Source: Pacificibacter maritimus
GTDB lineage: Bacteria; Pseudomonadota; Alphaproteobacteria; Rhodobacterales; Rhodobacteraceae
NCBI RefSeq assembly: GCF_003814915.1
Contig: NZ_RKQK01000005.1
Coordinates: forward strand, 1-64,000
DNA length: 64,000 nt
Direction: 5' to 3'
Shown: piece after piece, positions 1-8,660 of the stretch
Layout: each line of letters opens with the position of its first letter
Position numbering within the stretch: position 1 is the first letter of the stretch
Notes under the pieces: model-generated
Told to the model about the DNA's origin: nothing
Seen by the model: the letters and a program-made list of their open reading frames with translations, nothing else
Databases searched by the model: none
Made by a program: the position numbers and the translations under genes

Positions 1-1560
1 TGTATATTGCGCGCGATCTGTGCCTGCGCCACCGACCAAAGCATCCGCACCCGCGCCGCCGATCAGCGTGTCGTTGCCATTCCCGCCATTGAGGGTGTCC
101 AACCCTGCGCCGCCAATAAGCGTGTCATCGCCGCCGGCGCCGTTGAGTGTGTCGTCACCGCCGCGTCCCCTGATGATATTGGCCAGCGAATTGCCTGTAA
201 CTGTGTCGTTGCCCTGACCCATGGAGGCGTTTTCGATTTCGGTGCCCACAGCAATGCCTATATTGCCGATTAGACCCATGACGTCTGAAAACTCACCAGC
301 GCGCATATCCAGATTGTCATCGGTGGTTGAAAAGTCGAGATCAATCAAATCGGTGCCGCTGGCATCGTAGATGGTGAGAGCAATCGGATCGCCAGAATAT
401 GACGAAGCGTATCCGTTATCGACGTCATCCATCAAATCGCCGAGGTAATTTGCGATATTGGTGCCTGATCCCCAGATGGTATCGCCAGCAGTTACTGACC
501 CGGCACCAGCTGCGCCATAAAGGTCATGTATGGCATAAATATCCGACATCATGGTCGAAACGACACTGGCCAGAGAGGCGTCGACAAGAGTATTAGTTTC
601 TTGGTCAAAATAGGACATGACGGAGACTTGCCAGCTGTCATTGGCAAAATCTGCATCGCTTGGGAAGTTGGCGGAGCCGTTATAGTTCGATTGATGGCCA
701 AGCCCCAAAGCATGACCTAATTCGTGTATGTAGGTTTGAAACCCATAGGTGCCAATGCTATCGCCATAGGCTTCGATCCATCCGGTCGTGATAACAACAT
801 CAGAGGATATAATCGTACCCCCCGATGTTTCAGAGGTTGAATAGGCATCGACGTCAAATGCGAATGGCGCGTCATTCAAAAATGTGATGTCGCTGTTGCT
901 GGTCTGGACCAGCGTGAATTCGATATCGGCAACCATTTCCCAAGCGCTCATCGCATCAAGTGCTAGGGTTTGTTCGGTACTGTTTAGATCTGTTATGTTG
1001 ACGGTAATGATATTTGAGCTTGAGGTGTCAAAGGCGCTTCTTTGATCCCCGTTGGCTTCCCAAAACCCGTCTGTGAGAAAATGCGCTAACTCTTCAATTG
1101 TGCCCTCTTCGAGGGGGCCGGTGTCACCTGCATGGAGGGTGTAGCCACCAAAGTTGTCCGAAGTGCTGCTGTATTGGTATGCTCCAACGTCCAAATAAAA
1201 CGTGCCGGTTGATCCGGCTGTGTAAGTCAGAGAAGAAAACAATTCACGACCTGTGTCGTCATTATAGGCAAGCTCATTCCCGAACCTATCGCGAAGGGTC
1301 AGGGTTGTGTCAAAAAGGCCCGCACTGCCATCTAAGTCAAATGTGTAGGTCTCACCAGCAGTTAACGTGATCTCGATCCAATCAGAATCTGTTTGACTGC
1401 TAAGGAATCCATAAAAGGTATCGCCTTCGTTGATCGAAGCAGACGTGCCTGTGTTTCCTGCGGCATCACCTGTTTCGTAAACATTCGCTTGCGTGTGGGT
1501 ATGGCGAATTTGGAAGGAATCTGAGTCAGAAAAGAATAGGCTTTTGGGTACTGTGCTCAT
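1..1560 (-). CDS. Serralysin-like M10 metalloprotease with PPC domain and RTX repeats (C-terminus cut by window edge)
   Basis: Secreted zinc protease; 520 residues are visible and the frame is still open at base 1. A pre-peptidase C-terminal (PPC) domain covers about residues 41-138. The zinc site HELGHALGLGH is at 279-289 and the Met-turn VMSYFDQ has Met315 and Tyr317, the serralysin arrangement. Residues about 461-520 are glycine/aspartate nonapeptides such as GGDDTLNGA and NGNDTLIGG, which bind calcium and normally carry the type I secretion signal further on. There is no N-terminal Sec signal, as expected for type I export. The start is the ATG at 1558-1560. The family is sure; substrate and full length are unknown. 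Confidence 0.93.
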   Translation of the reverse strand, partial: MSTVPKSLFFSDSDSFQIRHTHTQANVYETGDAAGNTGTSASINEGDTFYGFLSSQTDSDWIEITLTAGETYTFDLDGSAGLFDTTLTLRDRFGNELAYNDDTGRELFSSLTYTAGSTGTFYLDVGAYQYSSTSDNFGGYTLHAGDTGPLEEGTIEELAHFLTDGFWEANGDQRSAFDTSSSNIITVNITDLNSTEQTLALDAMSAWEMVADIEFTLVQTSNSDITFLNDAPFAFDVDAYSTSETSGGTIISSDVVITTGWIEAYGDSIGTYGFQTYIHELGHALGLGHQSNYNGSANFPSDADFANDSWQVSVMSYFDQETNTLVDASLASVVSTMMSDIYAIHDLYGAAGAGSVTAGDTIWGSGTNIANYLGDLMDDVDNGYASSYSGDPIALTIYDASGTDLIDLDFSTTDDNLDMRAGEFSDVMGLIGNIGIAVGTEIENASMGQGNDTVTGNSLANIIRGRGGDDTLNGAGGDDTLIGGAGLDTLNGGNGNDTLIGGAGADALVGGAGTDRAQYT

Positions 1561-1668
1561 GATACTCACATCTGCGTAGGGATAATAAATCTTAACTTCA
1601 AAAGACATTAGCCCAGATGAGGCATTTTTTATAGAAAAATATTAATAGCTTTGAATAAGCCAAACAGC

Positions 1669-2157
1669 TTATTCTTCGGTGGCCGCAGCGATTGTACGAT
1701 CCAAAAATCGTTTGTAATGCGCCAAACCGTGGGCGCGTCGGGCATCCATTACCGTCAAGTTACGCTTAGTCTCAATGGTCCCACCATTCGCAGTTGTCAC
1801 AAAAACAGACAGGGCCATGCCAAGGGGTTTCTTTGTTACAAAGACCGCAACCGCCACATCTGTATCGCGCAAAGTTTTCGGCGCGGGTGCATCGACAAGG
1901 CGCGCATCAGGGGCAATCTGTTGCAAACCAGCGCGCAACCGCCCTGAGGTCGTGAGTTGGCGATACATCTGCTGTGAAACATAGTCACAGACATCAGCCA
2001 TACTATCGCCTGTTGAGGCGCATTGGATGTAAATATTCGACATAGGCGGATTGGATTTCGCGTGCAAATTCGTACCAAATATTGCAATTAGCAGCGCTGT
2101 TAAAATGCCCCCCAACGCCACGGCAGGCTTGGCATTTATGCGACTGTGCCCAGTCAC
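1669..2157 (-). CDS. Hypothetical membrane-anchored or exported protein (162 aa)
   Basis: I do not recognise a family. The N-terminus is short and basic, followed by a hydrophobic stretch at about residues 12-33 (VALGGILTALLIAIFGTNLHA) that could be a signal anchor or a cleavable signal. The rest is a soluble domain of about 125 residues with two Cys (C46 and C57). The start is GTG, overlapping the trhO stop by four bases (GTGA), so the gene is probably translationally coupled to trhO. A periplasmic location is inferred from the N-terminus only. Confidence 0.75.
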   Translation of the reverse strand: MTGHSRINAKPAVALGGILTALLIAIFGTNLHAKSNPPMSNIYIQCASTGDSMADVCDYVSQQMYRQLTTSGRLRAGLQQIAPDARLVDAPAPKTLRDTDVAVAVFVTKKPLGMALSVFVTTANGGTIETKRNLTVMDARRAHGLAHYKRFLDRTIAAATEE

Positions 2158-3071
2158 GATAACCGCGTGCGCCCCAAATGGCGTTCGCCGCGCGCGCGCG
2201 ATAAGGCCATCTGCTTTTGCCGTTCGCGAAACCGTTCTTTGCGATCCGCGTCAAATTCGTCAACGCATTGATGACAGGACACACCCAGTTCAAATTCGGG
2301 GCGCTCTTTGTCTGCGGGCAAAATCGGACGACGGCAGGCGTGGCACAATTCATGCGGGCCTTCTGTTAATCCGTGGCCGATTGAAACGCGTTGGTCAAAG
2401 ACGAAACATTCGCCTTCCCACATGCTTTTCTCTTCGGGCATTTCTTCCAGATATTTTAAAATGCCGCCCTTGAGGTGAAACACATCCTCGACGCCTTGCT
2501 GCATCAAATAGTTGGTCGATTTCTCGCAACGAATACCGCCTGTGCAAAACATCGCGATGCGTTTGTTGTGAAAGCGGTCTTTGTTCTCTTCCCACCATTT
2601 CGGGAAATCGCGAAAGGTCGGCGTTTTCGGATCAATCGCGCCTTTGAACGTGCCGATGCCCACCTCGTAATCGTTGCGCGTATCAATCACAGCCACATCA
2701 GGGGCCGAAATCAATTCGTTCCATTCCTCAGGCGTGCAGTAATTGCCAACCGCACTGCGCGGATCCACGTTGGGCTGGCCCATTGTGACGATCTCTTTTT
2801 TCAGCCGCACTTTGATTTTGCCAAAGGGCTGGTCTTGCGCCGTCGATAACTTGTATTCGAAATCCGCACAGCCGGGCAGGGCGCGAATATGCGCGATCAC
2901 TTTTTCAATCGCTTCAGCCGTCGGCCCTGCAACAGTGCCGTTGATACCTTCGTTGGCAAGCAACAAAGACCCAGTGATCCCTTCGGCCTGACATAGCTCC
3001 AAAAGGGGCCCCTGAATATCTGCAGGGGTTTCAAAACGGGTGAAGTGATAAAGCGCGCATACTGTAAACAT
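2154..3071 (-). CDS. trhO: tRNA uridine(34) hydroxylase, rhodanese family (TrhO/YceA)
   Basis: Oxygen-dependent hydroxylase that forms 5-hydroxyuridine at the tRNA wobble position. The 305 residues match the family: an N-terminal ferredoxin-like domain (1-100), then a rhodanese domain (about 120-215) with the active-site loop FCTGGIRCEKS, putting the catalytic Cys at 176 and a second conserved Cys at 182. The C-terminal part carries two Cys pairs (243/246 and 266/269), which may bind zinc, and a basic tail. The gene is divergent from pncA and runs into the next gene with a 4-base overlap. Confidence 0.93.
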   Translation of the reverse strand: MFTVCALYHFTRFETPADIQGPLLELCQAEGITGSLLLANEGINGTVAGPTAEAIEKVIAHIRALPGCADFEYKLSTAQDQPFGKIKVRLKKEIVTMGQPNVDPRSAVGNYCTPEEWNELISAPDVAVIDTRNDYEVGIGTFKGAIDPKTPTFRDFPKWWEENKDRFHNKRIAMFCTGGIRCEKSTNYLMQQGVEDVFHLKGGILKYLEEMPEEKSMWEGECFVFDQRVSIGHGLTEGPHELCHACRRPILPADKERPEFELGVSCHQCVDEFDADRKERFRERQKQMALSRARGERHLGRTRLS

Positions 3072-3204
3072 GTGTTTCCATTACTCCTCAAGAATGGTCA
3101 AATCAAGTGCGTCAGGGTCGTAATATGCGGCAAAATGCACCCCAACCGCTTGACGTTTGGCTGCGGACCGATTCCAAATAAGCCAACTTAGAAAGGTCTT
3201 TGAT

Positions 3205-3804
3205 ATGCAGCCCAAATCACATGCTTTGATTGTAATCGATGTTCAGCGCGATTTTTGTGTAGGTGGCGCCCTAGCGGTGCCGCAGGGCGATGACATCGTC
3301 GAGGGTATCAATGCTGCCATGGCTGAGTTCAGCACAGTGATCTTAACCCAAGATTGGCACCCATCGGGGCACAGTTCTTTCGCCAGTAGTCATCAGGCCG
3401 ATCCGTTTAGCGTTATTGATATGCCCTACGGACCCCAAGTGCTTTGGCCTGATCATTGTATTCAGGGCACCGATGGGGCGGATTTTCATCCTGCGCTTCG
3501 CACCGAAGGCGATTTGATCATCCGCAAAGGGTTCAACTCTGATATCGATAGCTATTCTGCCTTTTTCGAGAATGACAAAACCACGCCCACAGGGCTTGAA
3601 GGTTACCTTCGGTCGCGGGGCGTCACGGATGTGACCTGTGTTGGTTTGGCTTTGGATTACTGTGTGAATTACTCCGCGCAAGATGCAGCCAAGTTGGGCT
3701 TTGTAACACATGTGCGTACGGGGCTTTGTCGTGCGATTGCGCCCGAAACAGAAGAGACCGCGCGCGCTGAAATGGCCGCCCTTGGAGTGAATTTACAGCC
3801 ATAA
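3205..3804 (+). CDS. pncA: Nicotinamidase
   Basis: Deamidates nicotinamide to nicotinate, the first step of Preiss-Handler NAD salvage. The 199-residue isochorismatase-fold protein shows the catalytic triad Asp12 (VIDVQRDF), Lys108 (IIRKGF) and Cys153 (DYCVN), and metal ligands Asp50, His52 (DWHPSGH) and His84 (WPDHC). An upstream in-frame TTG at 3157 exists, but the ATG at 3205 follows a GAAAGG ribosome-binding site and begins the conserved MQPKSHALIVIDVQ, so it is preferred. pncB, the next enzyme of the pathway, lies 1.3 kb downstream on the same strand. Confidence 0.95.
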   Translation: MQPKSHALIVIDVQRDFCVGGALAVPQGDDIVEGINAAMAEFSTVILTQDWHPSGHSSFASSHQADPFSVIDMPYGPQVLWPDHCIQGTDGADFHPALRTEGDLIIRKGFNSDIDSYSAFFENDKTTPTGLEGYLRSRGVTDVTCVGLALDYCVNYSAQDAAKLGFVTHVRTGLCRAIAPETEETARAEMAALGVNLQP

Positions 3805-3914
3805 CGGCCAATTCTTGCGTGATAACGTCTGACTGTGCGGCTGTTTGGGGGGTGTTAAGGTTTCGTTAACCTGCGCGGTGATAAAATCTCGTTTAAAATT
3901 GGAGATATTGTTGC

Positions 3915-5015
3915 ATGTCAGGTCAAGTGCTTCATGACAAAGCCGCCAGTGATCAGATGTTATTCCAGCGGATGGGGTTGGTGGATGCGAAAGCACCAGA
4001 GGCCTTTAACGCTATAACACGCCTTGCTTTGCAGATATTTAAAACACCTGTATCGCTCATATCTGTTGTGCAAGAAGAACAAGATCGCCAATTTTTTACC
4101 AGTCAAATTGGCTTGCCAGATGATGTGGCAGCACGGCGCCAAACCCCTTTGTCACATTCGTTTTGCCAGCATGTAAAACGCGCAGGGCAACCCTTGGTGG
4201 TGAATGACGCGCGCAAGCACCCTTTGGTAAAAAACAATCTCGCTGTCCATGATATGGAAGTGATCGCCTACCTCGGCGTGCCGATTCTTGGACCTGGTGA
4301 TGCGCCTCTCGGTGCGCTTTGCGTGATCGAAAATGAACCGCGCGTTTGGACAGACGATGACGTTTCGATCCTACAGGATTTGGCAATCTGCGTTTGCGAC
4401 GAAATTCGTCTCCGTCATCAAATGCTGGAATATTCGGATTTGCTTGCGGCCGTACGTCAGCGTCAAAATTTGACAGTCGCTATTACCACTGCTTTTTCCG
4501 CGCCCAACCTGTCGATGGAGCAACGATTCGACGCAATGTTGAAAGCCAGTTGCGAACTGTTTGAGACATCCTCGGCTATCTTAGCGCGTGCCAACTATGA
4601 TGAATTTCAGACGGTCTTCGCCTATCAAAAAGGTGATATGAATCAAGGTGATGTGTGTACCCTTGAGCAGAGCGGCGTCACATTAAGCCGAGTTGGCAGG
4701 CAGGTTGCTGCGCAACAAGAAAGCATCAGTATACATGATGCGACTTTCTATAGGGGTGCATCCGAAGATGGCATTGGGTGCTATTTGGGCTGTCCGATGT
4801 TTATAAACGGTACGTTTTTCGGTGTGCTTGAATTCCATCGCAAAGCGCCGCGCGCCACCCCGTGGAGCGATACAGATATCGTGGTGCTCAACATGATTGG
4901 TCAATTCGCTGCCGCCGAGATGAGTGCCTTTGACCGCATGGAAGCATTGAAACGCAGCGAAGACGAATTGCTTCAGAAACTCTATCACAACCGCAAAAAC
5001 TTGGCAGCTTCCTAG
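3915..5015 (+). CDS. Two-GAF-domain sensor protein ending in a kinase H-box-like motif
   Basis: The first GAF domain (about residues 25-170) shows the typical pattern PLSHSFCQHV, then PLVVNDARKHP, then YLGVPI and LGALCVIE. A second, more divergent GAF domain spans about 185-345. The last 15 residues, LLQKLYHNRKNLAAS, resemble the phosphoacceptor box of HWE/HisKA_2 histidine kinases (LLxELxHRVKNxLA), with His358 in register, but translation stops there and no ATPase domain follows. The GGAGA ribosome-binding site lies 8 bases before the ATG. The gene sits between pncA and pncB. It may be a decayed kinase or a regulator without catalytic activity; the ligand is unknown. Confidence 0.85.
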   Translation: MSGQVLHDKAASDQMLFQRMGLVDAKAPEAFNAITRLALQIFKTPVSLISVVQEEQDRQFFTSQIGLPDDVAARRQTPLSHSFCQHVKRAGQPLVVNDARKHPLVKNNLAVHDMEVIAYLGVPILGPGDAPLGALCVIENEPRVWTDDDVSILQDLAICVCDEIRLRHQMLEYSDLLAAVRQRQNLTVAITTAFSAPNLSMEQRFDAMLKASCELFETSSAILARANYDEFQTVFAYQKGDMNQGDVCTLEQSGVTLSRVGRQVAAQQESISIHDATFYRGASEDGIGCYLGCPMFINGTFFGVLEFHRKAPRATPWSDTDIVVLNMIGQFAAAEMSAFDRMEALKRSEDELLQKLYHNRKNLAAS

Positions 5016-5083
5016 CAGGATCTCACCTTGCCAACCCCTGTGCCCACCTGCTTTAAACAAACCATGTTTAAGGGAGCGGCCGA

Positions 5084-6376
5084 ATGGTTGATATTGCGAC
5101 GCGTGTTTACAATCACAAATGGAAAATCGACCCTATCGTCCGGTCGTTGATTGATACCGATTTTTACAAACTTCTGATGTGCCAATCCGTGTTTCGCAAC
5201 AAGCGTGACACGCAAGTCACCTTTTCCTTGATCAACCGTTCCAAATCCATCCGATTGGCTGATCTCATCGACGAAGGCGAGCTGCGCGAACAGCTTGATC
5301 ATGTGCGCTCTTTGTCCCTGACGCGCGGCGAAAGCACATGGTTGCGCGGCAATACATTCTACGGCAAACGCCAGATGTTTCGCCCTGACTTTATGGAATG
5401 GTTCGAAAACCTGCGCCTTCCGCCCTATCACCTCGAGAAAATCGACGGCCAATATGAACTGACATTCGAGGGCACTTGGCCCGAGGTTATGCTCTGGGAA
5501 ATCCCCGCTTTGTCCATTCTGATGGAGTTGCGATCCCGCGCTGTGACGGGCGATATGGGGCGCTTTGAATTGCAAGTGCTCTACGCCCGCGCCATGACCC
5601 GCGTCTGGGAAAAAGTCGAAAAACTGCAACCTCTGCAAGGCGTCAAAATCGCCGACTTCGGCACGCGTCGTCGCCATTCCTACCTGTGGCAAGACTGGTG
5701 CGTCCAAGCCATGACCGAAGGGCTGGGTGACAGCTTTGCTGGCACCTCCAACTGCCTGATTGCGATGAAGCGCGATATGGAAGCCGTGGGCACCAACGCC
5801 CATGAATTGCCCATGGTCTATGCGGCCTTGGCCGAAAATGACACCGCCCTGCGCCAATCCCCCTATGACGTGCTGGCCGATTGGCACGAAGAACACGAAG
5901 GCAACCTGCGCATCATCTTGCCCGACACCTACGGTACCAAAGGCTTTCTGTCCGGTGCCCCCGATTGGCTCGCGGGCTGGACAGGCATCCGCATCGATTC
6001 CGGTGACCCCGCCACAGGCGCTGAAACCGCGATCAAATGGTGGACCGAACGGGGTGAAGACCCGACCCAAAAGCTGGTGATTTTCTCAGATGGCTTGGAC
6101 ACCGATAAAATCATCGAGTTGCACAGCCAGTTTGCGGGCCGCGTCCGCACGTCTTTCGGCTGGGGCACATTGCTGACGAATGATTTCCGAGGGTTAACCG
6201 AAAACAACGCCCTCGCGCCGTTTTCTATTGTCTGTAAAGCCGTTGAAGCCAACGGCCGCCCCACCGTGAAACTCTCCGACAACCCGAACAAAGCCATGGG
6301 CCCCGCCGATGAAGTCGCTCGGTACAAACGGGTGTTTGGGGTTGGTGAGCAGGTCGCGATGGATGTGGTGGTTTAA
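5084..6376 (+). CDS. pncB: Nicotinate phosphoribosyltransferase
   Basis: Converts nicotinate and PRPP to nicotinate mononucleotide using ATP. The 430 residues show the family N-terminus ([14 protein letters not shown]), the motif FGTRRRHSY, and GTNAHEL, where His240 is the expected autophosphorylated histidine. The phosphate-binding stretch IRIDSGDP and the FSDGL motif follow. The ATG is preceded by AAGGGAG. The stop overlaps the convergent end of the accessory operon (6373-6831) by four bases. Confidence 0.96.
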   Translation: MVDIATRVYNHKWKIDPIVRSLIDTDFYKLLMCQSVFRNKRDTQVTFSLINRSKSIRLADLIDEGELREQLDHVRSLSLTRGESTWLRGNTFYGKRQMFRPDFMEWFENLRLPPYHLEKIDGQYELTFEGTWPEVMLWEIPALSILMELRSRAVTGDMGRFELQVLYARAMTRVWEKVEKLQPLQGVKIADFGTRRRHSYLWQDWCVQAMTEGLGDSFAGTSNCLIAMKRDMEAVGTNAHELPMVYAALAENDTALRQSPYDVLADWHEEHEGNLRIILPDTYGTKGFLSGAPDWLAGWTGIRIDSGDPATGAETAIKWWTERGEDPTQKLVIFSDGLDTDKIIELHSQFAGRVRTSFGWGTLLTNDFRGLTENNALAPFSIVCKAVEANGRPTVKLSDNPNKAMGPADEVARYKRVFGVGEQVAMDVVV

Positions 6377-6831
6377 ACGAACAAGGGCTTTGGAAGCTTG
6401 CGTTTACATTTTTCTACTTTATGCAGAAAAGAAAAGCATGTCATTTCGATAGATGCGATCCGATTTAAATCGGGAGTGCGATTGAGTTGTCCATATTTAC
6501 CGCCAGTCACGGCTTCATGGAATCTATTCAAGTCAGTCTCTACGGCTTTCAAAGAAGCGGACTGTGAGTCAAAAAGATGTCGAATAATTGTACCAACATA
6601 TGAAAGCCTACCATTGATAGAAGCCTCCAATTTTTTGGCGCTTTCATCGCTGCCATCAATTGCCCAGTATGTGTTGGCCAAAGTTCTTATTTCAAAGATG
6701 CTTTCGCGAATTTCTTTGATGTCGTAGTCAACTTGCGAGACGCTAGAGCGCCCACGGAAAGCGAAAGCGTCAAGAATTCGAGCAATTAGAAACCCTATAG
6801 CTGCCGCGATTACCGTCTCAAAAAAGCTCAT
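6373..6831 (-). CDS. Membrane-anchored hypothetical protein, third gene of the HATPase/STAS-like operon
   Basis: No family recognised. One N-terminal hydrophobic segment at about residues 4-24 ([21 protein letters not shown]) is followed by a mostly helical, charged cytosolic-looking region of about 125 residues, partly coiled-coil-like, ending in a basic tail ([12 protein letters not shown]). Its ATG overlaps the stop of the DUF4325 gene by ATGA, so it is translationally coupled as the last gene of a three-gene operon. It may be the membrane effector or anchor of that module; this is inference from position and topology only. Confidence 0.75.
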   Translation of the reverse strand: MSFFETVIAAAIGFLIARILDAFAFRGRSSVSQVDYDIKEIRESIFEIRTLANTYWAIDGSDESAKKLEASINGRLSYVGTIIRHLFDSQSASLKAVETDLNRFHEAVTGGKYGQLNRTPDLNRIASIEMTCFSFLHKVEKCKRKLPKPLFV

Positions 6832-7151
6832 TGTTTTGCTTTTGCGCCATCTATGTACTGTTGGATTAGTACCAAAAACCTTTCCAGTGTCGGGTCATTC
6901 GTTTTGATATCGAAGGTTTCTTTTATTTGCTTTGCTGTATAGCCAGCTCTAACAAGGCCACCAAAGGCTTCTTCAAGAAATGAAGATGGGTAGCCAAGGG
7001 CGCCATCCAACAAAACTTGGGCTTTTTGATGTGCTTTTAGCACGGGCACCAAGTGCCTATTTCTAAAGTCTGTACCGTTAGCTGGGCCGTCTTCGGGATA
7101 CCTTCCGCCTGGGTAGGGTGAAAACTCTTTTGCGATTTCTATAGTGTTCAT
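6828..7151 (-). CDS. STAS-like domain protein (DUF4325 family)
   Basis: This 107-residue protein matches the DUF4325 pattern: IEIAKEFSPYPGGRYPEDG, then TDFRNRHLVPVL, a LLDGA strand, then SSFLEEAFGGLVR at about residues 57-69. The family is STAS-like and typically encoded next to GHKL-ATPase proteins, as here. The ATG at 7149-7151 overlaps the stop of the upstream ATPase gene (ATGA) and begins the conserved MNTIEIAKEF; an upstream in-frame start at 7178 would lie inside the ATPase gene and is rejected. By analogy with SpoIIAA/SpoIIAB pairs it may be a binding partner or phosphorylation target of the ATPase. That role is inferred. Confidence 0.88.
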   Translation of the reverse strand: MNTIEIAKEFSPYPGGRYPEDGPANGTDFRNRHLVPVLKAHQKAQVLLDGALGYPSSFLEEAFGGLVRAGYTAKQIKETFDIKTNDPTLERFLVLIQQYIDGAKAKQ

Positions 7152-8206
7152 CACGTGGCTCCAACTGGTATGGTCCATTCAACGAGCGTGCCCCCAATAT
7201 GGTTGGACCGATCACGCTTAGATATTTGTTCTCCTTGCCTATATAGTACTTCTCCGCAACCACTCAAGATTCGTAGTTTAGCACCGGCCATGGACTCTAC
7301 TGGAGCAACTATATCACGTAATCCTTGTCCGTGACCATCCGAGCGCGAAGTTCTTGATACTTTAAGCGCAGCTTCGATCATGGTTGAATCTGATTTAAAA
7401 AGTGTTGAGCCGACGGGCGTGACAGAACTTAAAGACGCAACGACCTTCTCGTACAATTTCGAACGCGGTAGAGTTTCTGAAATGCCAACACCCTGATCAT
7501 AAACAATAAACTTAACTGTTTGTTCTTTTGGCGACCAACTTGCTGTTGCCCACCAAGTCTTGTGCAAAGGAGGGTATTGGAATGAGAATTTTTCTGGATA
7601 GCCGTGCAAAACGCCATTATATGCGGCTTCCAAAACGGCACAATACATCACGGGATCTTGCTCAAAGGCGCTTGCAATTCCACTTAAGCGGCTTGAAATT
7701 TCTGCGATTCGCTCGCCGTTAGCGGAGTCACAACTAATTAACTCCAGCACGGAAATGGCTTCCCCGCTAAAGCCATGGCACAAACTGTGACTATTTGGCG
7801 TTCCAAGCAACGCAAAGAAACCGATGTCATGAAGTAGGCTTTTTACATCATCGCTCCAGCTTGAGTAATTCTTGAGAACAAGTTTAACATTTTTAATTTT
7901 TTGCCAGCGGTCGATTTCAGCAGCTAAAACGAGAGCCGCGCCGACAGATATCGCTTCTATAGTTTCGAAATCCAAAAAGACCTTTCGATGTCCAGTTTTT
8001 GGGCGCTTAAACGCTGCCTGCTTGATTGACTGCAAAAAGGTGACGGTAGCGTCATAGTTTTGTGAGAAACTAAATATTGAAGGCGCGATGACTCGTATGT
8101 ATCCCGAGTATTTTTTTGATTTTGGGTCTCGGCGTAAGCTTTTTTGTAAGCGCTTTCTTCTATAGAAATCTCTTCTCAAACAACTTGTTCTATCAATATG
8201 TTTCAA
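7151..8206 (-). CDS. STAS-like plus GHKL-type ATPase (HATPase) protein
   Basis: The 351 residues begin with a basic segment (1-35). A region at about 72-135 (VFLDFETIEAISVGAALVLA) reads like a STAS fold. A GHKL ATPase follows: N-box with Glu193, Asn197 and His201 (EAAYNGVLH), G1 box DQGVGI at 237-242, G2 box GHGQGL at 291-296, and a closing GGTLVEWTIPV strand. There is no phosphoacceptor-His kinase box or transmembrane segment. The start is an apparent TTG with GGA 9 bases upstream; no ATG lies nearby. It is the first gene of a three-gene ATGA-coupled operon just downstream of arfB. Anti-sigma-factor-like or defence-type signalling is possible; the function is unknown. Confidence 0.87.
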   Translation of the reverse strand: MKHIDRTSCLRRDFYRRKRLQKSLRRDPKSKKYSGYIRVIAPSIFSFSQNYDATVTFLQSIKQAAFKRPKTGHRKVFLDFETIEAISVGAALVLAAEIDRWQKIKNVKLVLKNYSSWSDDVKSLLHDIGFFALLGTPNSHSLCHGFSGEAISVLELISCDSANGERIAEISSRLSGIASAFEQDPVMYCAVLEAAYNGVLHGYPEKFSFQYPPLHKTWWATASWSPKEQTVKFIVYDQGVGISETLPRSKLYEKVVASLSSVTPVGSTLFKSDSTMIEAALKVSRTSRSDGHGQGLRDIVAPVESMAGAKLRILSGCGEVLYRQGEQISKRDRSNHIGGTLVEWTIPVGAT

Positions 8207-8243
8207 TATCTATTCCACAATTAGTTTTCTCAAAAAAGCTATT

Positions 8244-8660
8244 TCACTCAACCCGCCCACGCAACGCCTTAATCTCTCCGCGTTTCTTTTTCCCGTCCAA
8301 ACGTCTGCGCACCGATCCTTTGGTCGGCTTCGTCTTGACCCGAAACTTGGGCCGCTCGGTCGCTTGTTTTATCAGCGCCACCAGACGCTCGCGGATGAGT
8401 TCTCGGTTTCGGACTTGGGACCGCGTTTCATCGCATTGCAGGATGATCGCGCCGTCTTTGGTCCAGCGGCGGCCTGCCAATTTGCGCAGGCGGATTTTCA
8501 CGGCGGGCGGCAGGTTGGGGGAGCGGTCTGCCTCAAACCGCAGTTCCACCGCTGACGACACTTTGTTGACGTTCTGCCCCCCCGGACCAGAGGCGCGCAT
8601 GAAGCTTTCAGACAGCTCCCAATCGGCCAGTTCGATGGTCTCATTGATGCGCAGGGACAT
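8244..8660 (-). CDS. arfB: Alternative ribosome-rescue factor / peptidyl-tRNA hydrolase ArfB
   Basis: Releases stalled ribosomes by hydrolysing peptidyl-tRNA. The 138-residue protein carries the GGQ motif at 27-29 (MRASGPGGQNVNK) and the basic C-terminal tail (KPTKGSVRRRLDGKKKRGEIK) that enters the empty mRNA channel. The frame is open further upstream to 8831, but the conserved MSLRINETIELADWELSE start at 8660 fits the family length. The accessory HATPase operon starts 37 bases downstream on the same strand. Confidence 0.93.
   Translation of the reverse strand: MSLRINETIELADWELSESFMRASGPGGQNVNKVSSAVELRFEADRSPNLPPAVKIRLRKLAGRRWTKDGAIILQCDETRSQVRNRELIRERLVALIKQATERPKFRVKTKPTKGSVRRRLDGKKKRGEIKALRGRVE

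Noticed and set aside
1-220. Possible CRISPR-like repeated pattern
   Set aside because: The repeats encode RTX glycine/aspartate nonapeptides in the protease and are not equal-length with unique spacers.
5012-6070. A 352-codon frame on the minus strand opposite pncB
   Set aside because: Antisense to a certain pncB; the translation has no family features.
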